Shown piece by piece: positions 8,898-17,588 of a stretch of 64,000 bases of DNA. Both the position numbers and the translations under genes were made by a program. The notes beneath the pieces were generated by a model. It did no database searches and was not told the DNA's origin. It worked only from the letters and a program-made list of their open reading frames with translations. The stretch is from Flavobacterium johnsoniae (GTDB taxonomy: Bacteria > Bacteroidota > Bacteroidia > Flavobacteriales > Flavobacteriaceae): the NCBI RefSeq assembly GCF_030388325.1, contig NZ_CP103794.1:682001-746000 (forward strand), in the 5' to 3' direction. How positions within the stretch are numbered: position 1 is the first letter of the stretch; every line of letters begins with the position of its first letter.

Positions 8898-10358
8898 TTA
8901 TAGTTTTCCTTGGTATTTAGAACCAATGTGTCTAATTTCAGTTCTTCTGTTTTGTGCTTTACCTGCAGCAGTTTTGTTACTTGCAACTGGTTGGCTAGCT
9001 CCAAATCCTTTAGCTTCTAAGTTCTCTGGGCTAACACCTCTTTGAACTAAAGCATCTAATACAGCTTTCGCTCTATCTTCAGAAAGTTTTTGGTTGATTT
9101 TAGCAGAACCTGTACTATCTGTGTGTCCTTCGATAGAGAATTTCGCGTTTGGATAGTTTTTAAGGATTTCTTTAATAGCATCTAATCTTGCTGGAGTTTC
9201 TTTGTCACCAGTTTTGAAAGTAGCTTTTCCTGAGTTGAAGTAGATTGCTCTAGCTTGAACTTTAAGATCTTCTAATGCAGCAGAAGTAACTTCTGGACAT
9301 CCTCTGTTGCTTGCAGGACCTGGAACTGTAGGACAGTCATCATCTTTATCAGCAACACCATCTTTATCAGCATCTAAGAATGGGCAACCACCGTTTTCTT
9401 TAGGACCAGCAACTGTAGGACATTTATCGTCTTTATCAGCGATTCCGTCACCGTCAGTATCAGGACAACCTTTTAAAGCAGCTAAACCAGCAACATCTGG
9501 ACAAGCATCATCTTTATCAGCAATTCCGTCACCATCAGTATCAGGACATCCGTTTAATGCAGCTAAACCAAATACATCTGGACAAGCGTCAGAAGCATCA
9601 ACGATTCCGTCACCGTCAGTATCAGGACATCCGTTGAATTGTTTTAAACCAGCAACATCTGGACAAGCATCATCTTTGTCATAGATCCCATCTCCGTCAG
9701 TATCTTTACCTCCGAATTTGAAAACTAAACCTGCAGTGTGTTGGAAGTGAGATGGAGCATCTGGAGCACCAGAAGCATCTTGTCTATCTCCACTAACTGA
9801 CCATTTGTATCTTGTAGCTAACTCAAGACCAATAGCATCAGTGAACCAAAAAGTTAAACCAGCACCTGGATTAACAGTTCCGTAGCTGCTATCTCCGAAG
9901 AAAGTATAACCTCCACCAACAGATAACGAAGGATCAATTACTTTAGATTTGATTAATTCTTGGAAGCTGTATTTAATAGTAGCATCAATTCCGTAGTACA
10001 TTAAATCTCCTGGATTCACTACAGCATTACCTCTACCATCAATATCACCACCTTGACCAAAAACAACAAATTTATCAATTTTGTTCACAGAACCTTGTAA
10101 ACCAACAGAGAAACCGCTACCTACATATCTATTTACACCAATGTAAGATAGAGAAGGAAGAATATTCCAGTTGTCCTTTACAGCGAATGGCTGAGAGAAG
10201 TGTTGATCAAAGAAACCACTTCCTGAACCTGAACTTGTTCTAGTATCCACAGCATTAACCCCGAAAGAGATTGCCCATGGATTGTTACTGTCTTGCGCGT
10301 GAGCATTTAAACCCATCGCCATCAATACAGCAACTAAAAGTTTGTTAAGATGTTTCAT
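8898..10358 (-). CDS. OmpA-family outer membrane protein with TSP type-3 repeats
   Basis: This major outer-membrane protein anchors the envelope to peptidoglycan. The 486 residues comprise a signal peptide ([22 protein letters not shown]), an N-terminal beta-barrel of about 200 residues, and a run of calcium-binding thrombospondin type-3 repeats (DTDGDGI.D..D.CP, at least five, about 220-335). A C-terminal OmpA domain follows, with [22 protein letters not shown], which binds diaminopimelate in peptidoglycan. The repeats are near-identical in DNA as well as protein. It has its own promoter (10396-10426) and terminator, so it is probably a single-gene unit. It is the OprF/P60-like protein of flavobacteria. 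Confidence 0.95.
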   Translation of the reverse strand: MKHLNKLLVAVLMAMGLNAHAQDSNNPWAISFGVNAVDTRTSSGSGSGFFDQHFSQPFAVKDNWNILPSLSYIGVNRYVGSGFSVGLQGSVNKIDKFVVFGQGGDIDGRGNAVVNPGDLMYYGIDATIKYSFQELIKSKVIDPSLSVGGGYTFFGDSSYGTVNPGAGLTFWFTDAIGLELATRYKWSVSGDRQDASGAPDAPSHFQHTAGLVFKFGGKDTDGDGIYDKDDACPDVAGLKQFNGCPDTDGDGIVDASDACPDVFGLAALNGCPDTDGDGIADKDDACPDVAGLAALKGCPDTDGDGIADKDDKCPTVAGPKENGGCPFLDADKDGVADKDDDCPTVPGPASNRGCPEVTSAALEDLKVQARAIYFNSGKATFKTGDKETPARLDAIKEILKNYPNAKFSIEGHTDSTGSAKINQKLSEDRAKAVLDALVQRGVSPENLEAKGFGASQPVASNKTAAGKAQNRRTEIRHIGSKYQGKL

Positions 10359-10395
10359 ACTTAATTTTTTTAATTACAATTTAGTTAATTACAAG

Positions 10396-10426
10396 CAAAA
10401 GTAACACCAAATTTTTTAAATACAAA
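10396..10426 (-). promoter_or_regulatory. ompA promoter
   Basis: On the minus strand there is TTTG (-33, 10423-10426), a 19-bp spacer, then TACTTTTG (-7, 10396-10403). This is an exact match to the Bacteroidota housekeeping consensus, 38 bp upstream of the ompA start, as expected for an abundant protein. Confidence 0.85.
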
Positions 10427-10471
10427 ATGAAATGTTAAAAAAAACCTACAAAAATTTGACCAAAGTGGTAA

Positions 10472-11665
10472 TTATATAACTTTTAACATTTTACCGACAA
10501 CTGTAAAGGCATTTATAGCTTTGTCTAAATGTTCTTTTTCATGCGCCGCAGATAGCTGTACCCTTATTCTGGCTTTATCTTTTGGCACTACTGGAAAGAA
10601 AAATCCAATAACATAAATTCCTTGTTTTAACAGTTCATTTGCCATTGTTTGTGACAATTTCGCATCGTATAACATAACAGGAACGATTGCAGAATCTCCG
10701 TCGATGATATCGAATCCTGCTTTTTTCATACCTTCTTTAAAGTAATTGGTATTCCATTCCAATTTATCACGAAGCGTTGTATCTTTTTCAAGCAATTCAA
10801 ATACTTTGATTGACGCACCTACGATAGCAGGCGCTAAAGAGTTCGAAAACAAATAAGGCCTAGATCTTTGGCGTAATAGCTCTATAATCTCTTTTTTTGC
10901 AGTCGTATATCCGCCCATTGCTCCCCCTAAAGCCTTTCCAAGAGTACCGGTAATAATATCAACTCTACCCATTACTCCTTTTGCTTCAAGAGTTCCTTTT
11001 CCAGTCGCTCCTATGAAACCTGCCGCATGACATTCATCAACCATAACGAGTGCATCGTATTTGTCAGCAAGATCACAAATTTTATCTAATGGCGCTACTA
11101 AACCATCCATAGAAAAAACACCATCAGTAACAATCAATTTAAAGCGAGCTCCAGCTTCATTTGCCTTAATTAATTGCTGTTCCAAATCTTCCATATTGTT
11201 ATTCTCGTAACGATATCTAGCCGCTTTACAAAGACGAACTCCGTCAATAATAGAAGCATGATTTAAGCTATCAGAAATAATTGCATCATTTTCACCTAAC
11301 AAAGGCTCAAATACTCCTCCATTCGCATCAAAGGCTGCTGCGTATAATATAGTATCTTCAGTACCATAAAAATCAGCAATCTTTTTTTCTAATGTTTTGT
11401 GAATATCTTGTGTTCCGCAAATAAAACGAACAGATGACATACCGAAGCCATGCGTATCCATTGCATCTTTTGCCGCTTGAACTACTTCTGGATGAGACGA
11501 AAGCCCTAAATAATTATTAGCACAAAAGTTTAAAACCGTTTCTCCAGTCGAAATAGTGATTTCTGCTCCTTGAGGAGAAGTAATAATTCTCTCCTTTTTA
11601 AAAATTCCATTTTCTTCGATTGTCTGCAGCTCACTTTGCAGATGTTCTTTTATTTTACCGTACAT
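10472..11665 (-). CDS. kbl: Glycine C-acetyltransferase (2-amino-3-ketobutyrate CoA ligase)
   Basis: This PLP enzyme interconverts 2-amino-3-ketobutyrate plus CoA with glycine plus acetyl-CoA in threonine breakdown. The 397-aa length matches the family. Visible motifs are the substrate region [27 protein letters not shown] for the cofactor, and the Schiff-base Lys in [16 protein letters not shown] (about residue 240). The other members of this oxoamine synthase family (BioF, serine palmitoyltransferase) are the main alternatives, but the N-terminus and [12 protein letters not shown] fit KBL best. No threonine dehydrogenase is adjacent. It sits between the two halves of the AddAB system with no obvious functional link. 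Confidence 0.92.
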   Translation of the reverse strand: MYGKIKEHLQSELQTIEENGIFKKERIITSPQGAEITISTGETVLNFCANNYLGLSSHPEVVQAAKDAMDTHGFGMSSVRFICGTQDIHKTLEKKIADFYGTEDTILYAAAFDANGGVFEPLLGENDAIISDSLNHASIIDGVRLCKAARYRYENNNMEDLEQQLIKANEAGARFKLIVTDGVFSMDGLVAPLDKICDLADKYDALVMVDECHAAGFIGATGKGTLEAKGVMGRVDIITGTLGKALGGAMGGYTTAKKEIIELLRQRSRPYLFSNSLAPAIVGASIKVFELLEKDTTLRDKLEWNTNYFKEGMKKAGFDIIDGDSAIVPVMLYDAKLSQTMANELLKQGIYVIGFFFPVVPKDKARIRVQLSAAHEKEHLDKAINAFTVVGKMLKVI

Positions 11666-11747
11666 TTTTTATTTATTTAAAACGTTAAAAATTAACAAGT
11701 TAACAATACTTAAGCTTCGTTATTTCTTTAACATCTGATTAATTTTA

Positions 11748-14700
11748 TCACAAATTTACCACTTCAATTTCCGCTCCTATATATACCAAAGCCTTTTTTA
11801 ACACTTTGTATCCTAAATCTTCAATAGCATCTTGATATTCTTGAATTTGCTGCTGATATTTAGCATTTACAGCTCCCGTTTTATAATCCAGTAAAAAAGC
11901 TTCTTTATTCTCCAAAAACACAACTCGATCTGGCTTTAGAATTCTACCTTCTTTCTGAACGATTGTCTGCTCATTCAAAACAGTATCATCTCCATTAAAA
12001 CAAATTGTCAGCTCTGGATGATTTACAATTTCTCTTAAAGTCTGCGACACTTGATCAACTTGATCATAAGTTATCAAACCATTTTCTAGCGACTTTGTGA
12101 CTGCCAAATCAATATCTGATTTATCTTTTACAAAAGCCAGGATTTCATGAACGATATTTCCGTACGAAATCGCTTCTTGCTGATGCGTTCCCCACATTAA
12201 GGCTTCTCGCTGCGCTATTTTTATGTTTTTAGGATTCAAAACTTCCTTTACAACGGGAATTGATTTTACAAGATCAACAGTCTTTGAGGCTTTTGAAAGC
12301 CTGATTTTACTTCCAAATTCATAATTTAATTTTTCTTCATCATAAACGCCTTCATTAATTAAAAATTTAATAAAAAAAGAAGCCATATTATTTGGATACT
12401 CTCCGTCATTTTTTGCTTTTAAAGACTGAGAAATAACATATAATTGCTCTTCTGCACGCGTCAGCGCCACGTACAAAACATTGATATTATCTAAAAGCTC
12501 TTCTTGTTTTTTCAAATTGAAAACAGCCGATGCACTTTCTCCAAAACTCTCAACCGCACTGCTATTATCAACTAATGCTTTTGGAACTCCTAAATCAATT
12601 TCTTCAGTATCGAGCCACAATTTGTCTTTTGGCTTTCGATTATAATCTTCATCTGCAAAAGGCATAATTACAACAGGAAATTCTAATCCTTTTGATTTGT
12701 GAATCGTCATGATTCGAACAGCATTATTTCCTTCGGGAGACGGAATGCTAAATTTCTCTGCATTTTTATCCCAAAAAACCAAGAAATCTGAAACTCCTGC
12801 CTGATTTCGAATATCTCTTTCTAAAACAATATCTAAAAAGAATTGAACATATGCATTTCCTTCAGAAGGAAGAATAAATTTAGAAATGATAATTTCAACA
12901 GCTTCGTAAAGCGATTTTTTACGGACATTTTCAAAAGAAAAAGCAACATCAAAAGTTAAAAGCCAATTTTCAAATTCTTTTTCCACTTTATAACTCATTC
13001 CTAAAGCTATAAAATCATGAACCGGCATTGACAAATCTTTATTTGAAGCCAAATAATGTAAAAAATTAGCTTTCGATTCTAAATTGGCACTATTATTTAA
13101 ATATCGAAGCAAGTGAACAATAAAACGGACTTCTGCCGCATTCTGAATCATTAAAGTTTCTGATGACAAAAGCGGAATTCCTTGTTCTGTCAAATAATTA
13201 GCAATCGCAATTCCCTGATCTCTTTTTCGGGTTAGAATTACAATGTCTTTATATTCAAAACCTTGCTTTAACACTTCTTGAATTGTATTCAAAGTAGCCA
13301 AAACATATAAATCAGATTTCTCAACAACTTCATCTTCATCCGCAAATTCATTTTTATCAACTACAGGAAGGAAAGAAATATTTACATAACCTCCTTTTTT
13401 CGAATTGGTATTTTGAAAACTATGATTTTCATACAAATCTTTATAATCTTCATTTGAAAATTCCGAAGAAATAAGCTTAAAGAAAGCATTATTAAATTCA
13501 ATCACCTCGCTATAACTTCGATAATTGGTATTTAAATGCTTTAGTTGTTTATCTGGATTATTAAACGGATTTACCTCTTTACTTAATTCAATAAATTGCT
13601 CTGCTTTTCCTCCGCGCCAGCGATAAATAGATTGCTTCGGATCGCCAACAATCATTAGCGTTCCTTTATTACCATAATCATCTAAACCAGAAAGCGAATT
13701 ATCGATTAGCGGAATCAAATTCTGCCATTGCATTTCTGAAGTATCCTGAAATTCGTCAATAAAAAAATTACGATAACGCTCGCCCAAACGCTCATAAATA
13801 AATGGTGCCGGCTGATTCTGAATTTCGCGGTGAATTATGGCATTAAATTCTGAAATTGACAAGACATTCTGTTCAGATTGAATTTTAGCCAATTCATTGC
13901 TTACCGTATTCAACAAAGAAAGCGGCGTTATATTTTTCAGAAAGGCTTTATAAAAATCTCTTTTTTCAAAATTCTGATAAACCTCTTTTAAAATTTGAAG
14001 TAATTCTGGAATAATATTTTCAATTAAAGCGCGATCTTTTGCGGTTTTATTTATTGCAATATCATCAAACTCATGAAAAGTTTTATTTTTTGGATTGAAT
14101 TTTCCGCTGCGAATACTTTCTAAATGATTCGGAAAAGTTCCTCTAGAAAATGATTTAGAATCAATTCCGTTTTTATCAATTAATTCAATTGCTTTAACGG
14201 CAAGCTCTTCATTTGTCTTTTCTAATTCTTTACAAAGCGCTTGCATTTTCGCCTTAATCTCAACAAACTCTCCGATTGTTTTATCTTGAAAATGAAGGAT
14301 TTCATTTCTATTGTTTTCATTCAGAATTAATCTTCCCGTATCTAAAATTTCTCGAGAAACATCCCAACTTTTATCATCATCGGTTTTTTCCATTGTAAAA
14401 TCGATGAGAAGTTTAGTCAATGTTTCATCTTCTCCAGCTTGAGCGATTATGGCATCGACAGCTTCGACTAATAAATTTTCGGTATCTAAAGTGACTTCAA
14501 AAGTCATTGGAAGATTCAAATCGTGCGCAAAAGCACGAATAACTTTATGCGTAAATTTATCAATGGTAGAAATATCAAAAGCCGCATAATTATGAATTAA
14601 GTGCTTTATAATCTGTTGCGATTTTGTTTTGATTTTGATAACCGAAAGTCCCGTATCACGAGAAAGATCTTCCATTAAATCTAATGCTTTTGACGAAGGA

Positions 14701-14906
14701 TCGTCTTTTGCAAATTCAGACAGATTTCCAACAATACGGCTTTTCATTTCATGAACCGCTTTGTTGGTAAAAGTTATCGCTAAGATATTTCGGTATGCAT
14801 CGTTTTTTGGAGAAGAAAGAATAATTTTCAAATATTCTTTTACTAATGTATACGTCTTTCCTGATCCCGCAGAAGCATCATAAATAGAAAAAGACGGACT
14901 TTGCAT
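11748..14906 (-). CDS. addA: AddA-like UvrD-family helicase/exonuclease
   Basis: This 1052-aa protein is the probable motor and nuclease subunit of a double-strand-break resection complex with the AddB-like protein at 6072-8834. Helicase motifs are clear: motif I ASAGSGKT (11-18), motif Ia ILAITFTNKAVHEM, Walker B FFIDEFQDTSE, motif III IVGDPKQSIYRWRGG, motif V TIHKSKGLEFPVVI and motif VI YVALTRAEEQLYV. The C-terminus carries a PD-(D/E)XK nuclease (LKPDRVVFL ... LLDYKTGAV). It is shorter than Bacillus AddA (about 1230 aa). Its separation from addB by ompA and kbl suggests separate transcription. Confidence 0.9.
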   Translation of the reverse strand: MQSPSFSIYDASAGSGKTYTLVKEYLKIILSSPKNDAYRNILAITFTNKAVHEMKSRIVGNLSEFAKDDPSSKALDLMEDLSRDTGLSVIKIKTKSQQIIKHLIHNYAAFDISTIDKFTHKVIRAFAHDLNLPMTFEVTLDTENLLVEAVDAIIAQAGEDETLTKLLIDFTMEKTDDDKSWDVSREILDTGRLILNENNRNEILHFQDKTIGEFVEIKAKMQALCKELEKTNEELAVKAIELIDKNGIDSKSFSRGTFPNHLESIRSGKFNPKNKTFHEFDDIAINKTAKDRALIENIIPELLQILKEVYQNFEKRDFYKAFLKNITPLSLLNTVSNELAKIQSEQNVLSISEFNAIIHREIQNQPAPFIYERLGERYRNFFIDEFQDTSEMQWQNLIPLIDNSLSGLDDYGNKGTLMIVGDPKQSIYRWRGGKAEQFIELSKEVNPFNNPDKQLKHLNTNYRSYSEVIEFNNAFFKLISSEFSNEDYKDLYENHSFQNTNSKKGGYVNISFLPVVDKNEFADEDEVVEKSDLYVLATLNTIQEVLKQGFEYKDIVILTRKRDQGIAIANYLTEQGIPLLSSETLMIQNAAEVRFIVHLLRYLNNSANLESKANFLHYLASNKDLSMPVHDFIALGMSYKVEKEFENWLLTFDVAFSFENVRKKSLYEAVEIIISKFILPSEGNAYVQFFLDIVLERDIRNQAGVSDFLVFWDKNAEKFSIPSPEGNNAVRIMTIHKSKGLEFPVVIMPFADEDYNRKPKDKLWLDTEEIDLGVPKALVDNSSAVESFGESASAVFNLKKQEELLDNINVLYVALTRAEEQLYVISQSLKAKNDGEYPNNMASFFIKFLINEGVYDEEKLNYEFGSKIRLSKASKTVDLVKSIPVVKEVLNPKNIKIAQREALMWGTHQQEAISYGNIVHEILAFVKDKSDIDLAVTKSLENGLITYDQVDQVSQTLREIVNHPELTICFNGDDTVLNEQTIVQKEGRILKPDRVVFLENKEAFLLDYKTGAVNAKYQQQIQEYQDAIEDLGYKVLKKALVYIGAEIEVVNL

Positions 14907-14960
14907 GGTTTTGATTTTTTATATTGTAAAAATAACATAAAATATTAAACCCTAAAAATG

Positions 14961-15023
14961 AAAAATTCCAAATTCCGATATCTTTTTGTTGCGAATGCCT
15001 CAAATATTGGAATTTGGAATTTT
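14961..15023 (-). terminator. lspA terminator, member of an AAATTCC palindrome family
   Basis: Arms AAAATTCCAAATTCC and GGAATTTGGAATTTT pair around a loop of about 33 nt, just after lspA. The arm core is shared with the hairpins at 30851-30894 and 45492-45533. Confidence 0.6.
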
Positions 15024-15045
15024 GAAAATTTTGGAACTTTTAAAT

Positions 15046-15645
15046 TTATTCGTGTTTTGGAAAAGCTCTCTTATTGAAAACCAAAAGTATACCAACACCT
15101 GTAGAGATTGCCACATCGGCTACATTGAAAATAGCATTAAAAAAAGCAAAATGTTTTCCTCCAAAAATTGGCAACCAAGTCGGAAGATCTCCTTCCCATA
15201 TAGGAAAATAGAACATATCTACAACCAAACCATGAAACCAAGTTCCGTAAGGTTCAGGAGAAAAAAGCGTTGCTAAATTATTAGTGCTGTCATCAAAAAT
15301 AACCCCATAGAAAACAGAATCGATGATATTTCCTGCAGCACCTGCAAAAATTAAAGCAATCGCTACTATTAAATAATTTGAATGGCGTTTTTTAACAGAA
15401 TCTGCAAGCCACCATCCGATTCCGAATACAGCAAAAATTCTAAAAACAGTCAAAATTAATTTACCATATTCTCCAGGAATTTTTGTTCCCCAAGCCATTC
15501 CTTCATTTTCTATAAAATGAATATTAAACCAATCAAAAACAGGATACTCTTCTCCAAGAACAAAGTTTGTTTTGACATAAATTTTAGAAAGCTGGTCGAC
15601 AATTAAAACTAAGAATATAAGGAAATACGCTTTTCGTAATGACAT
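15046..15645 (-). CDS. lspA: Lipoprotein signal peptidase (signal peptidase II)
   Basis: This inner-membrane aspartyl protease cleaves signal peptides of prolipoproteins after lipid attachment. The 199-aa protein has four predicted membrane segments. The two catalytic Asp residues are seen in AGNIIDSVFYG (D109) and FFNAIFNVADVAIS (D177). The N-terminal VDQLSKIYV is also conserved. It is longer than E. coli LspA (164 aa) because of an insert at about 115-165, which is common in Bacteroidota. Several predicted lipoproteins in this window (32158, 45554, 58755) would be substrates. It lies on the same strand as ileS but is separated by a 72-aa gene, a roadblock pair and a DksA-like gene. Confidence 0.95.
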   Translation of the reverse strand: MSLRKAYFLIFLVLIVDQLSKIYVKTNFVLGEEYPVFDWFNIHFIENEGMAWGTKIPGEYGKLILTVFRIFAVFGIGWWLADSVKKRHSNYLIVAIALIFAGAAGNIIDSVFYGVIFDDSTNNLATLFSPEPYGTWFHGLVVDMFYFPIWEGDLPTWLPIFGGKHFAFFNAIFNVADVAISTGVGILLVFNKRAFPKHE

Positions 15646-15689
15646 TTTATAATTTTTTGATGGGCAAAAATAACAATTTAAACAAAAAA

Positions 15690-15708
15690 AACGCTCCTAA
15701 AGGAGCGT
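15690..15708 (-). terminator. Terminator of the 72-aa gene
   Basis: AACGCTCCT/AGGAGCGTT forms a compact perfect hairpin. An A-run on the plus strand (15684-15690) gives a U-tract on minus-strand transcripts. Confidence 0.8.
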
Positions 15709-15766
15709 TAATTGTTTTCTAATGAAACTAAACTAAGTTTAAGCGCTAATCTAAACCTTATAAAGT

Positions 15767-15985
15767 TTATTTTTTCACAGGAGCTTTTGCAGGAGTTTTC
15801 GCTGGACTGTCGGAGAAAAAATCAGAAATTGATTTGAATATTCCTTTGCTTTCTTTTCCGGCAGCCAATTTTTTCGCTTCTCCCTTTTTAACGTCGGCTT
15901 TAAACTTAACGCGCAGTTTTTCAAAATCTTTCATTCTACGCTCTACGTCAGAGTTTACTTCTTTGAATTTCAGTACTTTAGCCAT
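15767..15985 (-). CDS. Small lysine-rich protein with PAK-type tail
   Basis: This 72-aa protein has no signal peptide. Residues 1-45 are strongly charged and probably helical (VNSDVERRMKDFEKLRVKFK). They are followed by a hydrophobic patch (GIFKSISDFFS) and a histone-H1-like tail of Pro-Ala-Lys repeats (SPAKTPAKAPVKK). The composition suggests nucleic-acid binding, but I do not recognise a family. It has its own terminator. The roadblock pair 2 is divergent from it, 182 bp away. It resembles short conserved hypothetical proteins seen near ileS and lspA in flavobacteria, an impression I cannot verify here. Confidence 0.7.
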   Translation of the reverse strand: MAKVLKFKEVNSDVERRMKDFEKLRVKFKADVKKGEAKKLAAGKESKGIFKSISDFFSDSPAKTPAKAPVKK

Positions 15986-16056
15986 AATGTAAGTTTTTTA
16001 CAGTAAATAATTTAAATTATTAATGATTTGGTATTACAATGATACATAATTTAATT

Positions 16057-16064
16057 TATATTTG
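16057..16064 (+). promoter_or_regulatory. -7 element for roadblock pair 2
   Basis: TATATTTG fits TAnnTTTG. It lies 103 bp before the ATG at 16168, implying a leader of about 95 nt. A TTTG upstream (16027-16030) is 26 bp away, too far for a standard -33 box. Confidence 0.45.
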
Positions 16065-16167
16065 TTTACGAAAATTAACACTTGTTTAGGTTGATTCAAT
16101 ATTTAATTTTCAAAAACAAATCCAAAACAAACTGAATTTAACAATTCTCCCAAAATCCTACAAAATC

Positions 16168-16524
16168 ATGAATGAAATTACTACTACACTTAATGACTTT
16201 CTAGTCAGCACAAAATCAACTGCTGCTTTAATTTTAAATGGTAAAGGAAAGCTAATCACTTCTTTAAATTTAGACTACGGAGACAGCATTGCAGCCATGA
16301 GCGCAGCTATTTTATCTATGAGCGAAAAATTCTTAATTGACTTAGAAAAAGGCTCTCTTAAACAATTATACCTTAAAAGTGCCGAAGGCGTTATAGTTGG
16401 AAACAAAATTAGCGGTTCCAATTTTATTGTTGCTTTTTCTAAAGAAGGAAGCAATTTAGCACTATTGATGCGTTCGACAGAAGAAGTATCTGCTGAATTA
16501 AGCAAAAATTCCCTACTGAAATAA
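16168..16524 (+). CDS. Roadblock/LC7-domain protein, variable subunit, copy 2
   Basis: This 118-aa cytoplasmic protein has a classical roadblock pattern: STAALILNGKGKLITSLNLD, then the helix DSIAAMSAAILSMSEKFL, then GSLKQLYLKSAEGVIVGNKI and a final helix with NLALLMRSTEEV. It is the first gene of a two-gene unit, with the 126-aa gene starting 38 bp downstream. It is the positional counterpart of the 106-aa gene at 5147-5467; shared features are L.Y/AAM/G.LKQ and SK..S...LL.R. Proteins of this fold dimerise and dock on small GTPases, but no GTPase gene is nearby. Confidence 0.8.
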   Translation: MNEITTTLNDFLVSTKSTAALILNGKGKLITSLNLDYGDSIAAMSAAILSMSEKFLIDLEKGSLKQLYLKSAEGVIVGNKISGSNFIVAFSKEGSNLALLMRSTEEVSAELSKNSLLK

Positions 16525-16562
16525 GAAAATAAATTCTATTAACAATCAAACCCAAATGAACT

Positions 16563-16943
16563 ATGAGCAATGATTTTTTAAACGTGTTTTTAACTGAAAT
16601 GAAAACAAACGTAAACGGCTTTATCGCTGTCGCTGTAACAGAAATTGAATCTGGATTAAGCTTTGGAAACCTAACTATCGATCCTTCTTTTGATCCAGAA
16701 CTTGCTGCTGCTTACAATTTAGAAGTTGTAAAAGCCAAACTAAATGCCGTAAAGGCTTTAGGCTTGAATCAAGATATTGAAGATATTTTGATCACACTTT
16801 CTAATCAAATTCACATTATCGATATTTCTCCAAACAAAAAATTTATGATTTACCTAGCTGCTGATGCAACAAAAGCTAATTTAGGTATGACTAGAGCTAT
16901 TTTAAGAAAGCACAAAGCTGACGTTGAAAAAAATCTAGCGTAA
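16563..16943 (+). CDS. Roadblock/LC7-like protein, conserved subunit, copy 2
   Basis: This 126-aa cytoplasmic protein is a close paralogue of the protein at 4749-5123, with long identical runs such as AYNLEVVKAKLNA and QIHIID, and TKANLG near the end. The alternation of strands and helices fits a roadblock-like fold (NVNGFIAVAVTEIESGLSF, DIEDILITLSNQIHIID, KFMIYLAADATKANLGMTRAIL). It follows the 118-aa gene and the unit ends at a strong terminator (16967-16992). The function is unknown; a heterodimer with the first gene product is the simplest inference. Confidence 0.76.
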   Translation: MSNDFLNVFLTEMKTNVNGFIAVAVTEIESGLSFGNLTIDPSFDPELAAAYNLEVVKAKLNAVKALGLNQDIEDILITLSNQIHIIDISPNKKFMIYLAADATKANLGMTRAILRKHKADVEKNLA

Positions 16944-16966
16944 TCATTCGCAAATTTTACAAAATA

Positions 16967-16992
16967 AAAGCCGCTTTTTTAAAGCGGCTTTT
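16967..16992 (+). terminator. Terminator after roadblock pair 2
   Basis: AAAAGCCGCTTT pairs with AAAGCGGCTTTT across a 2-nt gap and runs into T's; it lies 24 bp after the stop. Confidence 0.85.
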
Positions 16993-17149
16993 TTTATGCA
17001 ATTATCATTCAAAAGTACAGTTAATCAGTTGCTTTTGTTTCTTACAAAATAAACTAGCTATACATGAAAATTATTTTTAATAATTATAAATAATTTCTCT
17101 CAAAGTAAAAATATAACAATACGAATTCAAGCCGTTAAACATTAAACAA

Positions 17150-17178
17150 AAAAATGCGCCCTAAAAGAGCGCATTTTT
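17150..17178 (-). terminator. Terminator of the ileS-dksA-like unit
   Basis: AAAAATGCGC and GCGCATTTTT flank a 9-nt loop. It lies 22 bp after the stop of the DksA-like gene, with a U-tract on the minus strand. Confidence 0.8.
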
Positions 17179-17200
17179 TATTTAGATATTTTTTGTGAAT

Positions 17201-17581
17201 TTATCTCTGCAAGTTTTTAGCTTCGATACTCATTGTTGCATGAGGAACGATTTTAAGCCTTTCTTTGCTAATTAATTTACCTGTTACTTTGCAAATACCA
17301 TATGTTTTGTTTTCAACACGGAATAAAGCGTTTTTTAAGTCACGAATAAACTTCTCTTGTCTGATAGCCAATTGAGAGTTTGCTTCTTTAGACATTGTTT
17401 CACTTCCTTCTTCAAAAGCTTTGAATGTTGGAGATGTATCGTCTGTTCCGTTATTTAAATCATTCATATAAGCACTCTTAATCAAATCAAGATCTGCCTG
17501 TGCTTTTTGTATTTTTGCTTGAATTATCTCTTTGAACTCTGCTAAGTCAGCATCAGAGTACCTTGTAATTTCATCTATCAT
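17201..17581 (-). CDS. TraR/DksA-family protein lacking most zinc cysteines
   Basis: This 126-aa protein has the DksA plan: a long N-terminal coiled-coil hairpin (about 1-85, with DADLAEFKEIIQAKIQKAQ) and a C-terminal globular part (YGICKVTGKLISKERLKIVP). DksA proteins enter the RNA polymerase secondary channel and, with ppGpp, shift transcription during starvation. Only one of the four zinc-binding Cys residues remains (C in GICKVTG); the others are Thr, Ser and Ala, so zinc is probably not bound. The start lies 7 bp after the ileS stop, so it is cotranscribed with ileS. Confidence 0.87.
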   Translation of the reverse strand: MIDEITRYSDADLAEFKEIIQAKIQKAQADLDLIKSAYMNDLNNGTDDTSPTFKAFEEGSETMSKEANSQLAIRQEKFIRDLKNALFRVENKTYGICKVTGKLISKERLKIVPHATMSIEAKNLQR

Positions 17582-17588
17582 TTTCTAA

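Noticed and set aside
9307..9684. 125-codon plus-strand ORF in the ompA repeat region with a repeated Ser/Pro pattern
   Set aside because: It is antisense to the calcium-binding repeats of ompA; the repetitive sequence keeps the opposite frame open.
9300..9710. Regularly spaced near-identical DNA segments that look like a CRISPR array
   Set aside because: The repeats encode in-frame DTDGDGI...CP units of the OmpA protein and the spacers are also coding; no cas genes are nearby.
14986..15276. 96-codon plus-strand ORF
   Set aside because: It is antisense to the lspA gene and its terminator and has no recognisable features or promoter.
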